Shown: positions 9,701 to 19,365, counted from the first letter of the stretch. The stretch is DNA of 64,000 bases from Echinarachnius parma (GCA_037951105.1 JBAMJV010003348.1:62001-126000); one strand, 5' to 3'. The notes: a model not told the origin generated them from the sequence alone. Made by a program: numbers and translations.

Positions 9701-12700
9701 TCTCATTTAAATATTCCTTTGACATGTTTAACTAGAATTGTTTAACTTATCTCAAACAAGGGTCAATGCTGTTGTGCTTAACATTCCATGATCTACTTGG
9801 CCGGCTTCAAATGGCACTCATTGGGTTAAATCCAATGGCTGATATCTTCTACCTCTTAAATCTTGCGGAGACAAGTTGGATCCCTTAAAACATCCCCAAA
9901 GGCCACAAGCTGCATATCATTTTTGCACTGCCACTTAAAATTCATGTTGATGCATTCAATCTCTTCCCCAGATTTAATGGTTACGTAAATGCACAAACTT
10001 GCAAAACTAGAATATTTTATTTAGATCCTTTTTGAAGAATGGCTTGTACCTGACAAGAGCAATCCCACATAAATCTGAAAAACTCAAATTCTGATGTTTC
10101 AGATTTAAGCACATCTAAACATTGAGGTTGTTATTAATGGTTAGAACTTTCAGAGAAGAAAAGGAAAATTTTCATTTAATCACCAATTTAACCATTTTGA
10201 TTATATGCTATGGGAAATACGCTTGTAAGTAGTCAGATAGTGGCATGTAGTTATTTATCTCAACAACTTGCAGAAAACAAAAAGTTCAATTAAGAGCTTT
10301 GTTTTGTTTCAAACATGCTAATGAAGGCATAATGTCAGCCATAGCGAAATCTACGTGGAGGGGACTTGCTTCTTCGTTATTTCTTTATGCCAAAACATAT
10401 TTGATTTAATTTGCACGATGTCTTCGGAAATGTCATGGTTCAGGAGGGAAAATTTAATGAATTTAATGCCTCTCTATCCTGGCTAAGAGTGCATTCTGAA
10501 TAAAATGAACATATATGCATGGATCCAGATCAAAAGAAGCATTTGCACTCTTAATAAATGAAAGAAAACATGCTTTATTAGCTATCAATATCTAATCTAA
10601 TCGGTCTAATTTGGTTGCCCGATCTGGCAACTAACATTTCTGTTCCCAACTACAAGAAATAAATGTTATTCCTTATAAATGTGTAAATCTCATCTAAAAA
10701 CAAGGGGAAAATTTGCCTAGCAGGTTCAGCAACATTGCACGATAAATTTTCTTTTTTGTACTTCATCCATTTTTATAGGCAAGTTAATCTTTTGTTCGGG
10801 CAAGTAAAATTTGAACATTCCCATTTTTGCTTTGCTTGCCCAAACGGGCAAGTAGAAACAAAAGTTAGTGTGGAGGCTTGGTATATAATGTACAAATTTG
10901 TGTCATTCTGTGCTGAATTATAACATCAAATCCCCCAATGCTTGATGCCATCTAAGGCCTGCCGTCTGTTTCAATTTACCCATAATCCTCGAATGTCTCG
11001 CGTTCAATGGCAAATTATTTCTGAAAATCTCTAGTAAACCTGTCCCTCCCTGTAGCTTCCACTCATGGCTTAAGTTTCTGATCACCAGGGAAGGAGGAAT
11101 TTGATTCCAGTTTCATATTGCACTCGACAAGTCACAGTGGCACAGCCTGGGAGGGCTATTCAACATCAACTTGAAATGAGAGGGGGGGGGGGGGGCATTT
11201 CCAAGGAGTTTGTATGGCTGGGTGAGGTGCATTCCTTTAACTTGTAGCTAAAGTTACTCGTCTTCATATAAGGATGAGTCTTTTTTCTAATAGTTTCATA
11301 TTGCACTTGATGATAGGCAAGTAGCAGATCAAGATGCAGCCAAGATGGGAGTTGGGTAGGGACTCACATGGGGGGGGGGGGGGGGGGGGGGGGGGGGGTC
11401 ATTAAGCAATTAAGCAATTAAGCAAAGTAATATATGGCATTGCTAGCATGGACCTAATCTGGAGGGGGAACAATTAGGGGGAGTAAGGAAATAATATAAT
11501 TCAATATTTTTGAGGGACATTTTTTTGAAAATGTTATATTTTTATTTCGGGGGCTCCTTTTCTCGGGGGCTACTTTTATCATCTCGGGGCCTACAAATCC
11601 CCCCCCCCCCCAAAAAAAAAAAAGTCGAGGGGCTCTTTTGGGCATTTTGGGGGCGAATTCGCCCGCCGCCCTCGTGTATTTATTCCCAAAGTTGTTTTGC
11701 ATTTAACTTGAAGGCCAATACAAGGGGGATCCCTTTTTGTCATTTCAGGGCCTAAAACACTCTTTACGCATTTTCCCTGGGAGGGAGGGAGGGGGTGGGG
11801 TTTAACAAGAGCCAAGATATTTCCATTTTTCCCCATGCAGGAGGCTAGAATGATCAGAAAGCTGCATCACGGACAAACACCAGACTGGATGTCGCCAGCC
11901 TCTAAGCCAACCGTATTTCAAATCTATTAAATAAGATAAGATTCTGAGAAAGCCTAACAATAACATACATGTATTTTGCAATTGTTTTCTACCTTTAAAG
12001 ATTAGTTTTCATAATCAAAAGAGACTTGTAATTGAAATATTGAATTCCTTTATCTTTCTGATATATTTTTCATCAAAATGCATGTTCTGTGATTTGTTAG
12101 CCACTGATTCTACACATTTGGAGATAATAAGGCAAGAATTCCAGATGAAACCATGAAACTTCATTAATATTGTTCTTTTCTTCAAACAATAAAATGAGAC
12201 AGCCTCAATTTACATCAGGTTTATTTCTTGTGCTTCCTGAATTATTCCTTCTGATTTTCTCAAGACTGAAATCATAAGACCAATTAGTTTTTTGTGCAAT
12301 GACAAACTTCAGATTGAAAAGGGGGTTTAACTCCTCGAGTGCCAAGCTCGCATTTGTGTGAGTTACAATACACACAAATGCCATAGAGCATTAAAATCCC
12401 TGGCATGTTAAGAGTTAAGGGATGCGGATGGTTTAATCAAGCCTCCACACTAACTATTTTCCTGAGTGGCCCTTTTTTCAAATTTTAGCAGAAAGTTTAC
12501 TTGCCCGCTTACTTCTAGAGAAGATTTAAACCTAAGGAATTACATTATTAACGCATAGTTGACCAATCATTTAGTTGCCCAATCAGGCAACCAAACTAGG
12601 GCATTTATGATATTTTACTTGCCTGATACCAACTTTTACTTGCCCCGGGCAATAGGGAAAGTGCTAGTGTCGAGCCCTGGTTGAATAATTAGTAGTTAGT

Positions 12701-13351
12701 TTTGTTGACCAAGAGTAGCCTAAAGTGCTTTTGCACTGTTCTCACAGACCAATTGTAATCAATCCAGCATTTAATGTGCACTCTCACCACCTCCCAGGGA
12801 GCATTCAAGCCAGTGCTGCCATAGAGGTGCACACATGCTGTGCTGCACTCTCAACAAGAACGTGAGCACTTTGAGGGAAGTAATTCTTATTCAGATATCC
12901 TAACTAAGTTTACTCTCACAAGAATTCAAATCCAAGCGAAACCTCAACTAAATTTTTAAGGAAGAACCAATACTCACGTACCGTATTTGCCGGTGTATAA
13001 ACCGCACCTGTGTATTAACCGCACCCCCCTTTTTTTTGCAAGTTTTTTTGAAAAAAAGTGCGGTTAATACGCTATAAACCGCACCCGTGTATTAACCGCA
13101 CCCCCATTTTTTTTTTTTTTTTTTTTTGTAATGGTGCTGTTAATACACCAGCAAATACGGTACCCATTTAACTGATAACCTCTGGTTATTTGTTGACAGG
13201 TTACTTTTTTATTTACTTATACATCACTTGTATAAATCTTACCCTCTTTTCGACCAGCCTCAGAGCTGGCATCTGCTTCCTCCGCGTGTGAGAGTTCTGC
13301 CAGTCCAGCGGCATCACTTGGCCCAGCTGGTTCGTAACTTGCTTCCATACT
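6581..13351 (-). CDS. FEZ/UNC-76-like kinesin adaptor, partial (three exons seen)
   Basis: FEZ proteins (fasciculation and elongation protein zeta; UNC-76 in nematodes) are cytoplasmic, largely acidic and coiled-coil adaptors that link cargo to kinesin-1 and promote axon outgrowth. Identified exons, in gene order: 13243-13351, 7102-7269 and 6581-6707. The key evidence is PVVTADEVIEELDEMFQ in the second exon, which matches the vertebrate FEZ block PLLTADQVIEEIEEMMQ as I remember it. The third exon's DRLSNISRELQALRERS fits the following QEMQAL helix. Exons two and three join in phase 0. The first exon ends in phase 1 while the second begins in phase 0, so at least one exon between them is unseen or the acceptor differs. 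The coiled-coil and C-terminal exons are absent and presumably lie left of the window. ATG 13348-13346, in good context (AGTATGG), could be the start, but an upstream N-terminal exon is equally possible. Confidence 0.68.
7102..7269 (-). CDS. FEZ-like exon with TADEVIEELDEMFQ motif
   Basis: 168 nt (56 codons, phase 0 to phase 0) between acceptor TGGTCCTTATAG and donor CAG/GTATGT. It reads PHNEDLDLVEDEELLQSLDL, then an acidic HHDVDDDMDTP stretch, and ends PVVTADEVIEELDEMFQ. The last block is the most diagnostic FEZ feature in the window. Confidence 0.75.
7726..8106. mobile_element. AAAGGGA(T/C)TAGTAAC MITE, copy 1
   Basis: About 380 bp with inverted ends GAAAGGGATTAGGTCATTTTGTTG and CAATGTTACTAGATCCTTTT. 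Internal landmarks are ATGGCCAAGTTATGAGCGAA, TTTTTAACGAAAG and AATACAACAAGGTATGAG. Copies with the same landmarks occur at 8232, 34698 and 37716. Non-coding, and within a FEZ intron. Confidence 0.65.
8105..8180. mobile_element. AAAGGGA MITE, truncated left end
   Basis: Begins AAAGGGATCTAGTAACTTTG and continues GACATGTGCAAAAAGTGATG, then loses similarity. It abuts copy 1 at its AAAGGGAT end, so two copies meet head to head. Confidence 0.5.
8232..8608. mobile_element. AAAGGGA MITE, copy 2
   Basis: Starts TTTTAAAGGGACTAAGTAAC and ends GTACTAAGTCCCTTTAA. It carries the family landmarks GGCCAAGTAATGAGCG, GTAACGAAAGGGAAATTTG and ACAACAAGGTATGAGGGAAC, and an internal small hairpin (AAAAACTCCAGGGGAGTTTTT). 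Confidence 0.7.
8609..10602. other. FEZ intron, no exon recognised
   Basis: AT-rich intronic sequence. Near 9425-9560 a stretch with GGGCCAGTGGAATGAAG and TGGCCAGAAGCTAATTTTTAG belongs to the loose GGCCC/GGCCAG repeat group. Around 9084-9215 the sequence is richer in CpG, with no open frame that I can support. The FEZ exon implied by phase mismatch should lie between 7.3 and 13.2 kb, but I could not locate it. Confidence 0.45.
10603..10880 (-). mobile_element. CTTGCCC-rich element, copy 3
   Basis: Reverse orientation: begins at GTCTAATTTGGTTGCCCGAT and ends GTTAGTGTGGAGGCTTG. The middle TAAATCTCATCTAAAA matches the complement of the family's TTCTAGATGAGATTTA block. The far end (GCTCGACACTA) is missing. 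Confidence 0.6.
10881..11530. other. No gene; two long poly-G tracts
   Basis: Holds a G tract of about 14 near 11181-11194 and a run of 29 G at 11370-11398. The same sentence, GTTTCATATTGCACT, occurs at about 11122 and 11295 just before each G tract, so this is a duplicated segment. No gene was recognised. Confidence 0.55.
11535..11690 (+). repeat. GGGGGCTCCTTTT repeat family, copy 1
   Basis: Words GGGGGCTCCTTTTCTCG, GGGCATTTTGGGGGCGAATTC and CGCCCTCGTGTATTTATT match the copy at 39865-40035, which has GGGGGCTCCTTTTCAAGC, GGCATTTCGGGGGCAAAGTC and CCCTGGGTATTT. A C14-A12 junction lies near 11599-11622. Confidence 0.5.
11691..12440. other. FEZ intron, nothing recognised
   Basis: Non-coding AT-rich sequence with no supported gene, RNA or repeat end. 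A short inverted pair around CTCATTTGTGTG...CACACAAATGC lies near 12350-12380. Confidence 0.45.
12441..12680 (+). mobile_element. CTTGCCC-rich element, copy 4
   Basis: The best complete forward copy: start GCCTCCACACTAAC, middle TTACTTCTAGAGAAGATTTA, GTTGCCCAATCAGGCAAC, end GTGCTAGTGTCGAGCCCTGG. The imperfect inverted ends and repeated TTGCCC/GGGCAA words define the family. Confidence 0.7.
12736..12850 (-). mobile_element. SINE fragment (GGGAGCATTC family)
   Basis: CCAATCCAGCA-like, TGTGCACTCTCACCACCTCCC, GGGAGCATTCAAGCCAG and AGGTGCACACATGCTG follow the order of the SINE body seen at 57441-58085 and, inverted, at 63125-63411. It is strongly diverged and lacks the head and tail. Confidence 0.55.
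12981..13160. mobile_element. CCGTATTTGC MITE, copy 1
   Basis: 180 bp flanked by TA on both sides. The left end CCGTATTTGCCGGTG and the right end CACCAGCAAATACGG are inverted. Just inside is a directly repeated GTGTATTAACCGCACCC word, and an internal T-rich hairpin follows. The 2-bp TA duplication suggests Tc1/mariner-type mobilisation. It lies 83 bp from the FEZ exon at 13243. Confidence 0.8.
13243..13351 (-). CDS. FEZ-like exon, N-terminal side
   Basis: 109 nt between acceptor TTTACTTTCAG and donor GAGG/GTAAGA. It reads S-MEASYEPAGPSDAAGLAEL then SHAEEADASSEAGRKEG and ends in phase 1. The acidic, low-complexity character suits the poorly conserved FEZ N-terminal half. Its first ATG (13348-13346) has A at -3 and G at +4, so it could begin the protein. 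Assignment to the gene rests on strand, spacing and splice sites rather than on a family motif. A decayed copy lies at 13452-13523. Confidence 0.55.
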
Positions 13352-13451
13352 CTGAAAGTAAACAGTAAGATATATTTTGTTAAACTTCATGAAATCACAT
13401 AAAAATACATACAATCAGTATCTTGTCTTAAATATGAGTTTCACATAATCT

Positions 13452-13523
13452 TAAGTCCACTCAAAGAGTTCTTCCAGTCATTATGAAGTCCAGCAGCATC
13501 GATTCGGCCCAGCTGGGTCTTGT
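13452..13523 (-). pseudogene. Decayed copy of the FEZ exon at 13243-13351
   Basis: On the plus strand GAGTTCTTCCAGTC, CAGCAGCATCGATTCGGCCC and AGCTGGGTCTTG match GAGTTCTGCCAGTC, CAGCGGCATCACTTGGCCC and AGCTGGTTCGTA of the real exon. The minus-strand peptide equivalent is TQLGRIDAAGL against EPAGPSDAAGL. It has lost the start codon and splice context. It sits about 110 bp upstream of the real exon in gene direction. Confidence 0.6.
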
Positions 13524-13542
13524 TTTTCTTGTTTACATTGTA

Positions 13543-13702
13543 CCGTATTTGTCGGTGTATTAACCGCTCCGGTGTATTAACCGCACCCCTAAAAAAAAAA
13601 AAAAAAAAAAAAGTGTGGTTAATACGGTCGTGTATTAACCGCACCCCCTTTTTTTTTTTTTTTGTTGGAAAAAAGGTGCGGTTAATACACCAGCAAATAC
13701 GG
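13543..13702. mobile_element. CCGTATTTGC MITE, copy 2
   Basis: 160 bp flanked by TA. Ends CCGTATTTGTCGGTG and CACCAGCAAATACGG, with repeated GTGTATTAACCGCACCCC, as in copy 1 at 12981. The two copies bracket the FEZ exon and its decayed duplicate. Confidence 0.8.
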
Positions 13703-13754
13703 TATATGTATTTTACTTTCCACTTGCCTTTATTGTGATCTAATGTTGTTTGAT

Positions 13755-13948
13755 GTATTAGCTTGGTGCACCCTTCGGGTTGCCCGCTAGTATGCTCCCC
13801 GGGGAGTTGAGAATGTGTACAATATCATTGTGCGGGTCTGAACTGTACCAAATGACCAGGGATTAATAATAAGCGCTTTGAGCACCTTATATTAGGTGGA
13901 TATTGCGCAATATAGATATCCTATTATTATTATTATTATTACATATTT
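13755..13948 (+). mobile_element. SINE-like unit with TTA microsatellite tail
   Basis: Runs from GCTTGGTGCACCCTTCGG through GGGATTAATAATAAGCGCTTTG and GGTGGATATTGCGCAATATA to a (TTA)n tail. The GCGC..TATA...(TTA)n end is typical of SINEs with microsatellite tails. A tail fragment of similar design (GGCGCTATATAAAT then TTATTA) occurs near 46962-47000. Confidence 0.55.
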
Positions 13949-14095
13949 TTATACTTTGTACATGCCACACAATATCTCCAAACCTCTGTGTCATCTAAAT
14001 CCACATTGCGCTCTAAAACTGCTCATCCAGCAGATCTGTCTTTGAGAGTGTTTCAAGCTAGTCAGCTTAAATTTTCAGTTGATAAACAAAAATTA

Positions 14096-16213
14096 CCGTA
14101 AAACTCTGTGTATAAGACGCACCCTGAAGTGCTTTTGGAATGCTTATACCACTGGTCTAGGGCATGCCAATAGCTTAATGTTGAATGTAGCATTCATCAA
14201 CATCATTTCCTCCCATAAAAATAGTGGTTAGTACACAAATTGCACATTTATTGAGCAGTAACTCTGGTGCTCATAAATATTCATATTCATCTATTATTAT
14301 ATTAATACGGTAAGCTTCAACCCCCCAAAATGGTTCCCACTCGAGATATCCTCACCCCGAGGATTCGGCGACTTCCCGACCGTCGCGATCGAAGGATATA
14401 CGTTTTGCGGAGGACAATAAGGCATTCCCGAGTCGCTCCCGCCCCGTGGTCGTCCTCCAGATCGAAGAAAAGGGAAAGTCAGCAATGTCAATTGCCCGTT
14501 TAAGACGCCGAGCATTGACTAACGATTTATCACCGTAAAAGTATTATGTAAGAATATAAATTGGAGTAGATAAAACAAATAATATATCGAGAAACTATTT
14601 AGATATAACACGTTGCGAAACTACCCAGGTTTTGATAAATATCAATATTTATATTACGCGGATGGTATGGTAATGATCGCTATTGCTGATTGGCATCGTG
14701 TTTGTAAGTGCATGGACGACAAAATGCGACAACTTCAATTTAGCTGCGGTTATACAACGCGCGATGGCTGTACAGCCGTGTATACACGTCGCGCAGTCAT
14801 CTAATTACCCCACCGAACCGTAGTTTATTTGCATAGCTCACTGACCTGCTGACCATCGTCTCTATTCGCCCTACCGTACACGATACTATAATTGCGCCAG
14901 CTTGTGGTAAGATGTATTAAGTTAGCCACGAAGCTAGCATGCAGTACCAGAAGAGACGCCGACGGGGTGGGGGTGGGGGTAGAATGGACGGGGATGTATC
15001 TGCTCATTATGCATTGCATGTATAAACGGCTATCATCGGGTTTCACAAGAGTATGAACAAAATGTATACGCGGGAGAACTTAGTTTGGATATGAATTGTG
15101 TAGGGGACACGACGGGTTATGTGTCATGCAGGCAATTGAAGACACGGGGGGGGGGGGGGGGGGGGGGCAGCGGCGAAGCTAGCAAGAACACGAACATAGT
15201 GTACTGTATCTAATTTGATACAAGCGGAACAAATTATCGGGGGTGGGGGTAGAATGGATGGGGGAAGTATCTGCTCATGTAGTATGCAAATGCATGTATA
15301 TTCCTTTCAAGGGAATATACATGTATCATGATCATCGGGTTTCACAAAAATATGAACAACGGTATCTGCGGGAGAACTTAGTTTATGATATTAAATGTGT
15401 AGGGGACACGACGGGTTATTTGTCATACAGGCAATTGGAGCCGCGGGGTGGGGGGGGGGGGCGGGGAGGGGAGAGGGGTGGGGGAGGGGGGGAGCGGCGA
15501 AGCTACTTTATTAGCAAGAACACATACATAGTGTATTGTGTCTATTTTAATACAAGCGGAACAAATTATGGATCATATGAAATATGGGGGATAACTGAAT
15601 AACTTTGCGTGGATACTAAATCATCATGGTTTTGTTATACATTGGCCGAATGTATCGTTGGACGGGCCCCGACGGGTTGTGGGGGCGGGATTGAGTCGCC
15701 CGAGTCTATTTTGTCTTACTATTTAAATGATGACTGTGGGATATTTAGTAAAGTATTAAAGTGGTGTATGTCATCATCGTCTTTCTCTTACAAAAACCCG
15801 CGGATTTCCGCGGGTACAGCTAGTATTCATGAATATTCATGAGCAGCAATACTCACTAAATATAATGCAATTTTCTAAGTTTACTAACAACTATTTTTAA
15901 TTATGAGCAAAATTTATAACCACTGGTTAGAAATTTGCATATTTAATTAGTACTGCTGCTCACAAATGTATGAATATTCATTAGCAGCAGTATTACTGCT
16001 CAATAAACTTGCAATTTTTATATCTGTAACCAATATTTTGTGTGTGAGAAAAAGGTATATCTTGCTGAATGCTACAACTGACAACAAGCTCTTGTCATGC
16101 CCTAAACCATGTGTATACACATTCAACATGACTACAGGGTGTCAAAAAAAAATAATAATAATAATAATTTTTCCGACGGAAAAAAAGTGTGTCTTATACA
16201 CGGAGTTTTACGG
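14096..16213. mobile_element. Composite fold-back element of the CCGTAAAACTC family
   Basis: Flanked by TA and ending CCGTAAAACTCTGTG / CACGGAGTTTTACGG. The right arm (15825-16213) matches the 505-bp MITE at 51871-52375. The left arm (14096-14290) is a shorter inverted version of the same arm: GTAGCATTCA, TTTATTGAGCAGTAA and AATATTCAT occur in reverse-complement order on the right. Between the arms lies about 1.5 kb of GC-richer sequence, absent from the other copy, with its own internal duplication. No transposase was recognised. Confidence 0.65.
14297..15820. other. GC-richer cargo inside the fold-back element
   Basis: CpG-rich blocks (for example near 14340-14530 and 14745-14800) contrast with the AT-rich arms. 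A unit around 14966-15238 is repeated at 15239-15575: both carry GGGTGGGGGTAGAATGGA, ATCGGGTTTCACAA, GGGAGAACTTAGTTT, GGGGACACGACGGGTTAT, a poly-G tract and ACAAGCGGAACAAATTAT. Open frames are short and not recognised. It could be captured host DNA or the remnant of an autonomous element's interior. Confidence 0.5.
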
Positions 16214-17142
16214 TAGTTTTTTTTTTAAATACTTGATTAAGTAATTACCATTCTGAAATGCTATAAATAGGTGACAAACACAAAGCTTGTTCTAAACATG
16301 CGCTGCTTGACCTTTCTAAACGCACACAAAAACAATGTTAATATCTTGCAAAAATGGATAAACCCATCCATTGTTGGCAAAATTTAATAAATAATTTATG
16401 TGCCCTTTGTCAGCATTGCTTTGCAATTTGGAAGGCTGCACGAGCATATCCAGGGGTGAAGCCAGAAACAGGCAAACAGGAAGGCATAATGTATATTATA
16501 AGTTCATAGCATGGGGACATAAGGGCACATATATACCAAGAAAGGAAACAAACTACAATTTATTTTTCGGGGCTACTTTTCAAGTTCGCCTGAATGAAAA
16601 TAGCACTCTTAAAAATGAATTAGAGTACCGTATTAAGAATTGTGTTAATTACACTTAATACCTTTTTTTTTCTTTTAGAGTTTCTAGTCTAGGCCTGGAA
16701 CACACCTATACAGAAATGCCCCATCCCAATTTGTTTATATGAAATCTAAGACCAAACTAAATCAAACGGTACTAAACAAAATCTATGGAAACATGCAGGT
16801 TTTGGATGCAATATAATGTATCTAAAGCATATTCCAGATGCTCACAATTCATGTGGTTAATGCATTTGGTCACCCTTCAAAAAGCTTATATTTTAATGTT
16901 CTCTTTTTTATCTTGTAAAGGCCCTAAAGCAGATATACTTGCACGGTGTATCCATGAACCCGAGAAGAAAATGACATTGTAACATAATCTGGGATGACTG
17001 CAGTTAGAAGTGTGCTAATGCCACTTTGCATCTAGACAGACACTTAAATGAACGTAATACCTAATCCTCAGGGTAAAAATAAGTTTCAAGTTGTTTTTCA
17101 CGTACATGAATAATGTAAAAGGGTATTCTTTAGTTAATGCAA
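16214..17142. other. No gene; one repeat fragment
   Basis: Near 16565-16630 a GGGGCTACTTTTCAAGTTCG fragment of the GGGGGCT family ends with GAAAATAGCACTCTTAAAAATG. This is an uninterrupted counterpart of the site invaded by the element at 41302. Nothing else was recognised. Confidence 0.5.
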
Positions 17143-17469
17143 GGCTTGACATTAGTACTAGTAGTGGCCCATGCAGTGGTCCGCCAAAATATGATAAATG
17201 ATAGATTTTAGTGGCACCATCGTGCCACCAAAATTTGAACATGCATCAAAAATTTGTACATGTATACTGTACAGGCAACAAGTACAAAATTAGACTGACA
17301 CAAGTTTCTTCTGTTTTTTTTTAATCATTAACAGAAAAAATATTTATTTATTTTTTTTTTTTTTTTGTGGAACACCAACAATTCAATTCGGGCCTCAATC
17401 AATTGGCAAATTCAAGATTTTGATGGCCCAAAGGGCCATTGGAAAAAAAAAGTTAATGTGGAGCACTGG
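17143..17469 (-). mobile_element. GGCCC-core relative of the CTTGCCC element
   Basis: Ends are GGCTTGACATTAGTAC and GTTAATGTGGAGCACTGG, comparable to GGCTCGACACTAGC and GTTAGTGTGGAGGC of the CTTGCCC family. The interior uses GTGGCCCATGCAGTGG and GATGGCCCAAAGGGCCATTG hairpins instead of TTGCCC. Other pieces of the GGCCC type lie near 9425, 52381, 56940 and 62488. Confidence 0.5.
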
Positions 17470-17885
17470 TTGATGAGCTAAAAAAAAAAGAGTAGTCCTA
17501 CCAGAGAAAACTGACTTCCAAGACAAAATTTGAAAGAAAAGAAAAGAAAAGAAAAGCAAGAGGACTTGGCCAATATTTGACTTAAAACCTATCACTGCCT
17601 ACAGGAACCTGGTGGCGCTGCAGTAGCTCTATGGGGGTTGCGGAATCTAGTAGGAAACAGGTTGAACGTGAGTTTGACTTTGACTTGGGCAAGGTTGACA
17701 GTAATTCTTGCTGGAAAAACCAGTTTGACTATAAGATCACATGACACGAAGAAACCCGTCATGATTAATGCATGACATGACTCAGAAAAGCGTATGCAGT
17801 TCGGCTTTGAAGGTACATCTCCTAAAAATAAAACTCCCATTTCCCCGCTTCTTCATGTCGGTATACATTTATGCATGTGACGCAC

Positions 17886-17950
17886 GAGACAAAAGGTCAT
17901 TTAACTCTGCTTGTATCACGCACAGAACTAGAGAGAGAAAAGAAACTTGC
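17886..17950 (+). repeat. Copy of the sequence invaded by the BEL/Pao element
   Basis: GACAAAAGGTCATTTAACTC followed by TTGTATCACGCACAGAACTAG. The flanks of the LTR element read GACAAAAGGTCATATC on the left and ATATCCTTGTATCACGCAC on the right. When joined they are collinear with this segment, which therefore approximates the empty site. Confidence 0.6.
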
Positions 17951-18283
17951 TTTAAAATTGACACTTGTAATCTACATTTATTCCTTGATATTAATTATTG
18001 AAAAGAATAACGTCACCTATACCAAACTTGCTGACTAATTTGATCATAACAATGCAGAACCTAATGTTAAATGCGGAACACCATTTAGTATCGCTATAGT
18101 GAAAAGGATCACCATTTGTTACCAACCATCTTGGTTTAAAATGTGTTTTTTTAATTTTAGGGTTTCAGCTAAATGTTTTTTTTAATGTGAATTAAAGAAG
18201 ATATATCTTCCTTGTCTGTTTTAAACACTGGAGAAACACGAGCCAGAAATGGAGTAACATCAATCACCTTGTTTCTGTATGTA

Positions 18284-19026
18284 CAGAGTGTTTATAAAAA
18301 AGCGGAACCCAACTTCCACCAGCAATATCTTATGAAGTAAACATAGTTATGTTTATTGCAATATATCATCTTAAAGATGATTTATTATTCTTTCATTTGA
18401 TACCACTTTGGTAATAATTGATCTTGTAGTTATCAAATTGCAGGCATTTTAAACGAGCAATGTTAAAATTGCTTTGCGCACAAGATTTAGATCTATTCAT
18501 CAACACGGGCTGATGGTCATTCATTCAAACCTCTCCTTGTGTTCTTTTGTCTTGTAATCCTTTTGTTCCGTAAATAAATGAACATGGAGATACTTTTTTA
18601 ATCAGTTCCTTGCCTGACCAAGCAACTGACCACTGAAAACGAGCACAAACCTGTGCGGACAGACATGGGGGTCATGTGGTAGGACATTGGGGATGATTTT
18701 GGACCCTCAACTCTTCTCAAAGTTGAATAAAATGTCAAACTATGAATCAAGAAACATCATGAAATGTCACTTGACTTTGTCTACTGTTTCATTATTTACA
18801 CTGCATTTAACAATTAGTTTCTACTCTCGTGCGCAAAGTACTTTTTACATAACCCTTTTTAAAAAGGTTTTATTCAATCATGCATGATGTTATCACAACA
18901 TATTTGGTATCAAACGAAAGAGTATGAATTGACCTTTGATATGCCATATTGCAATAAATATAATTATGTTTATTAAATAAAATATTGCGGGTGGAAGTTG
19001 GGTTCTGCTTTTTTATAAACACCCTG
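18284..19026. mobile_element. MITE with long inverted repeats (about 150 bp each)
   Basis: 743 bp flanked by TA. Left end CAGAGTGTTTATAAAAAAGC, right end GCTTTTTTATAAACACCCTG. Inversion continues inward through GGAACCCAACTTCCACC, TTGCAATATA and TTTCGTTTGATAC-type words. The interior has no recognisable transposase. The TA duplication and CAG..GTG ends suggest Tc1/mariner-type mobilisation. Confidence 0.8.
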
Positions 19027-19235
19027 TATTATGTCCACAAAAACCATAAAACCATAAGGAAATTGCTACCAATGGTACATTATCAATGAAAAATACACTC
19101 GGCACATATGTTTATCAGAAAAAAAAGGGTTAAAGAAAGCTGAAGATCTCCATAACCATCATTTTTTTGTGACCGGTTGTTTTGTGACTGATTTTGGATT
19201 TAACTGAAATACTACTGCACTATTATTTGACTGAA

Positions 19236-19365
19236 AAAGAAAATAAGATTCCAGCGGGATTCGAACCCGAGACCTCCAGATTGCTAGACCGGTGCTCTTA
19301 CTGACTGAGCTATAGAAAACCCTTTGTTCAGTGTTCGTCCCAGAAACCCCTTAGCTTTCATTATT
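19236..19365 (-). mobile_element. tRNA-derived SINE, copy 1
   Basis: On the minus strand a tRNA-like head (19323-19246) has an A box TAGCTCAGTCAG and an intact B box GGTTCGAATCC. It is preceded by AAGGGGTTTCTGGGACGAACAC, also found upstream of the copy at 33155. Poor acceptor-stem pairing and the shared flank make it a SINE rather than a working tRNA gene. Confidence 0.7.

Noticed and set aside
14613-14804. 63-codon frame in the fold-back element cargo
   Set aside because: Not recognised and too short to support. Recorded only as part of the cargo.
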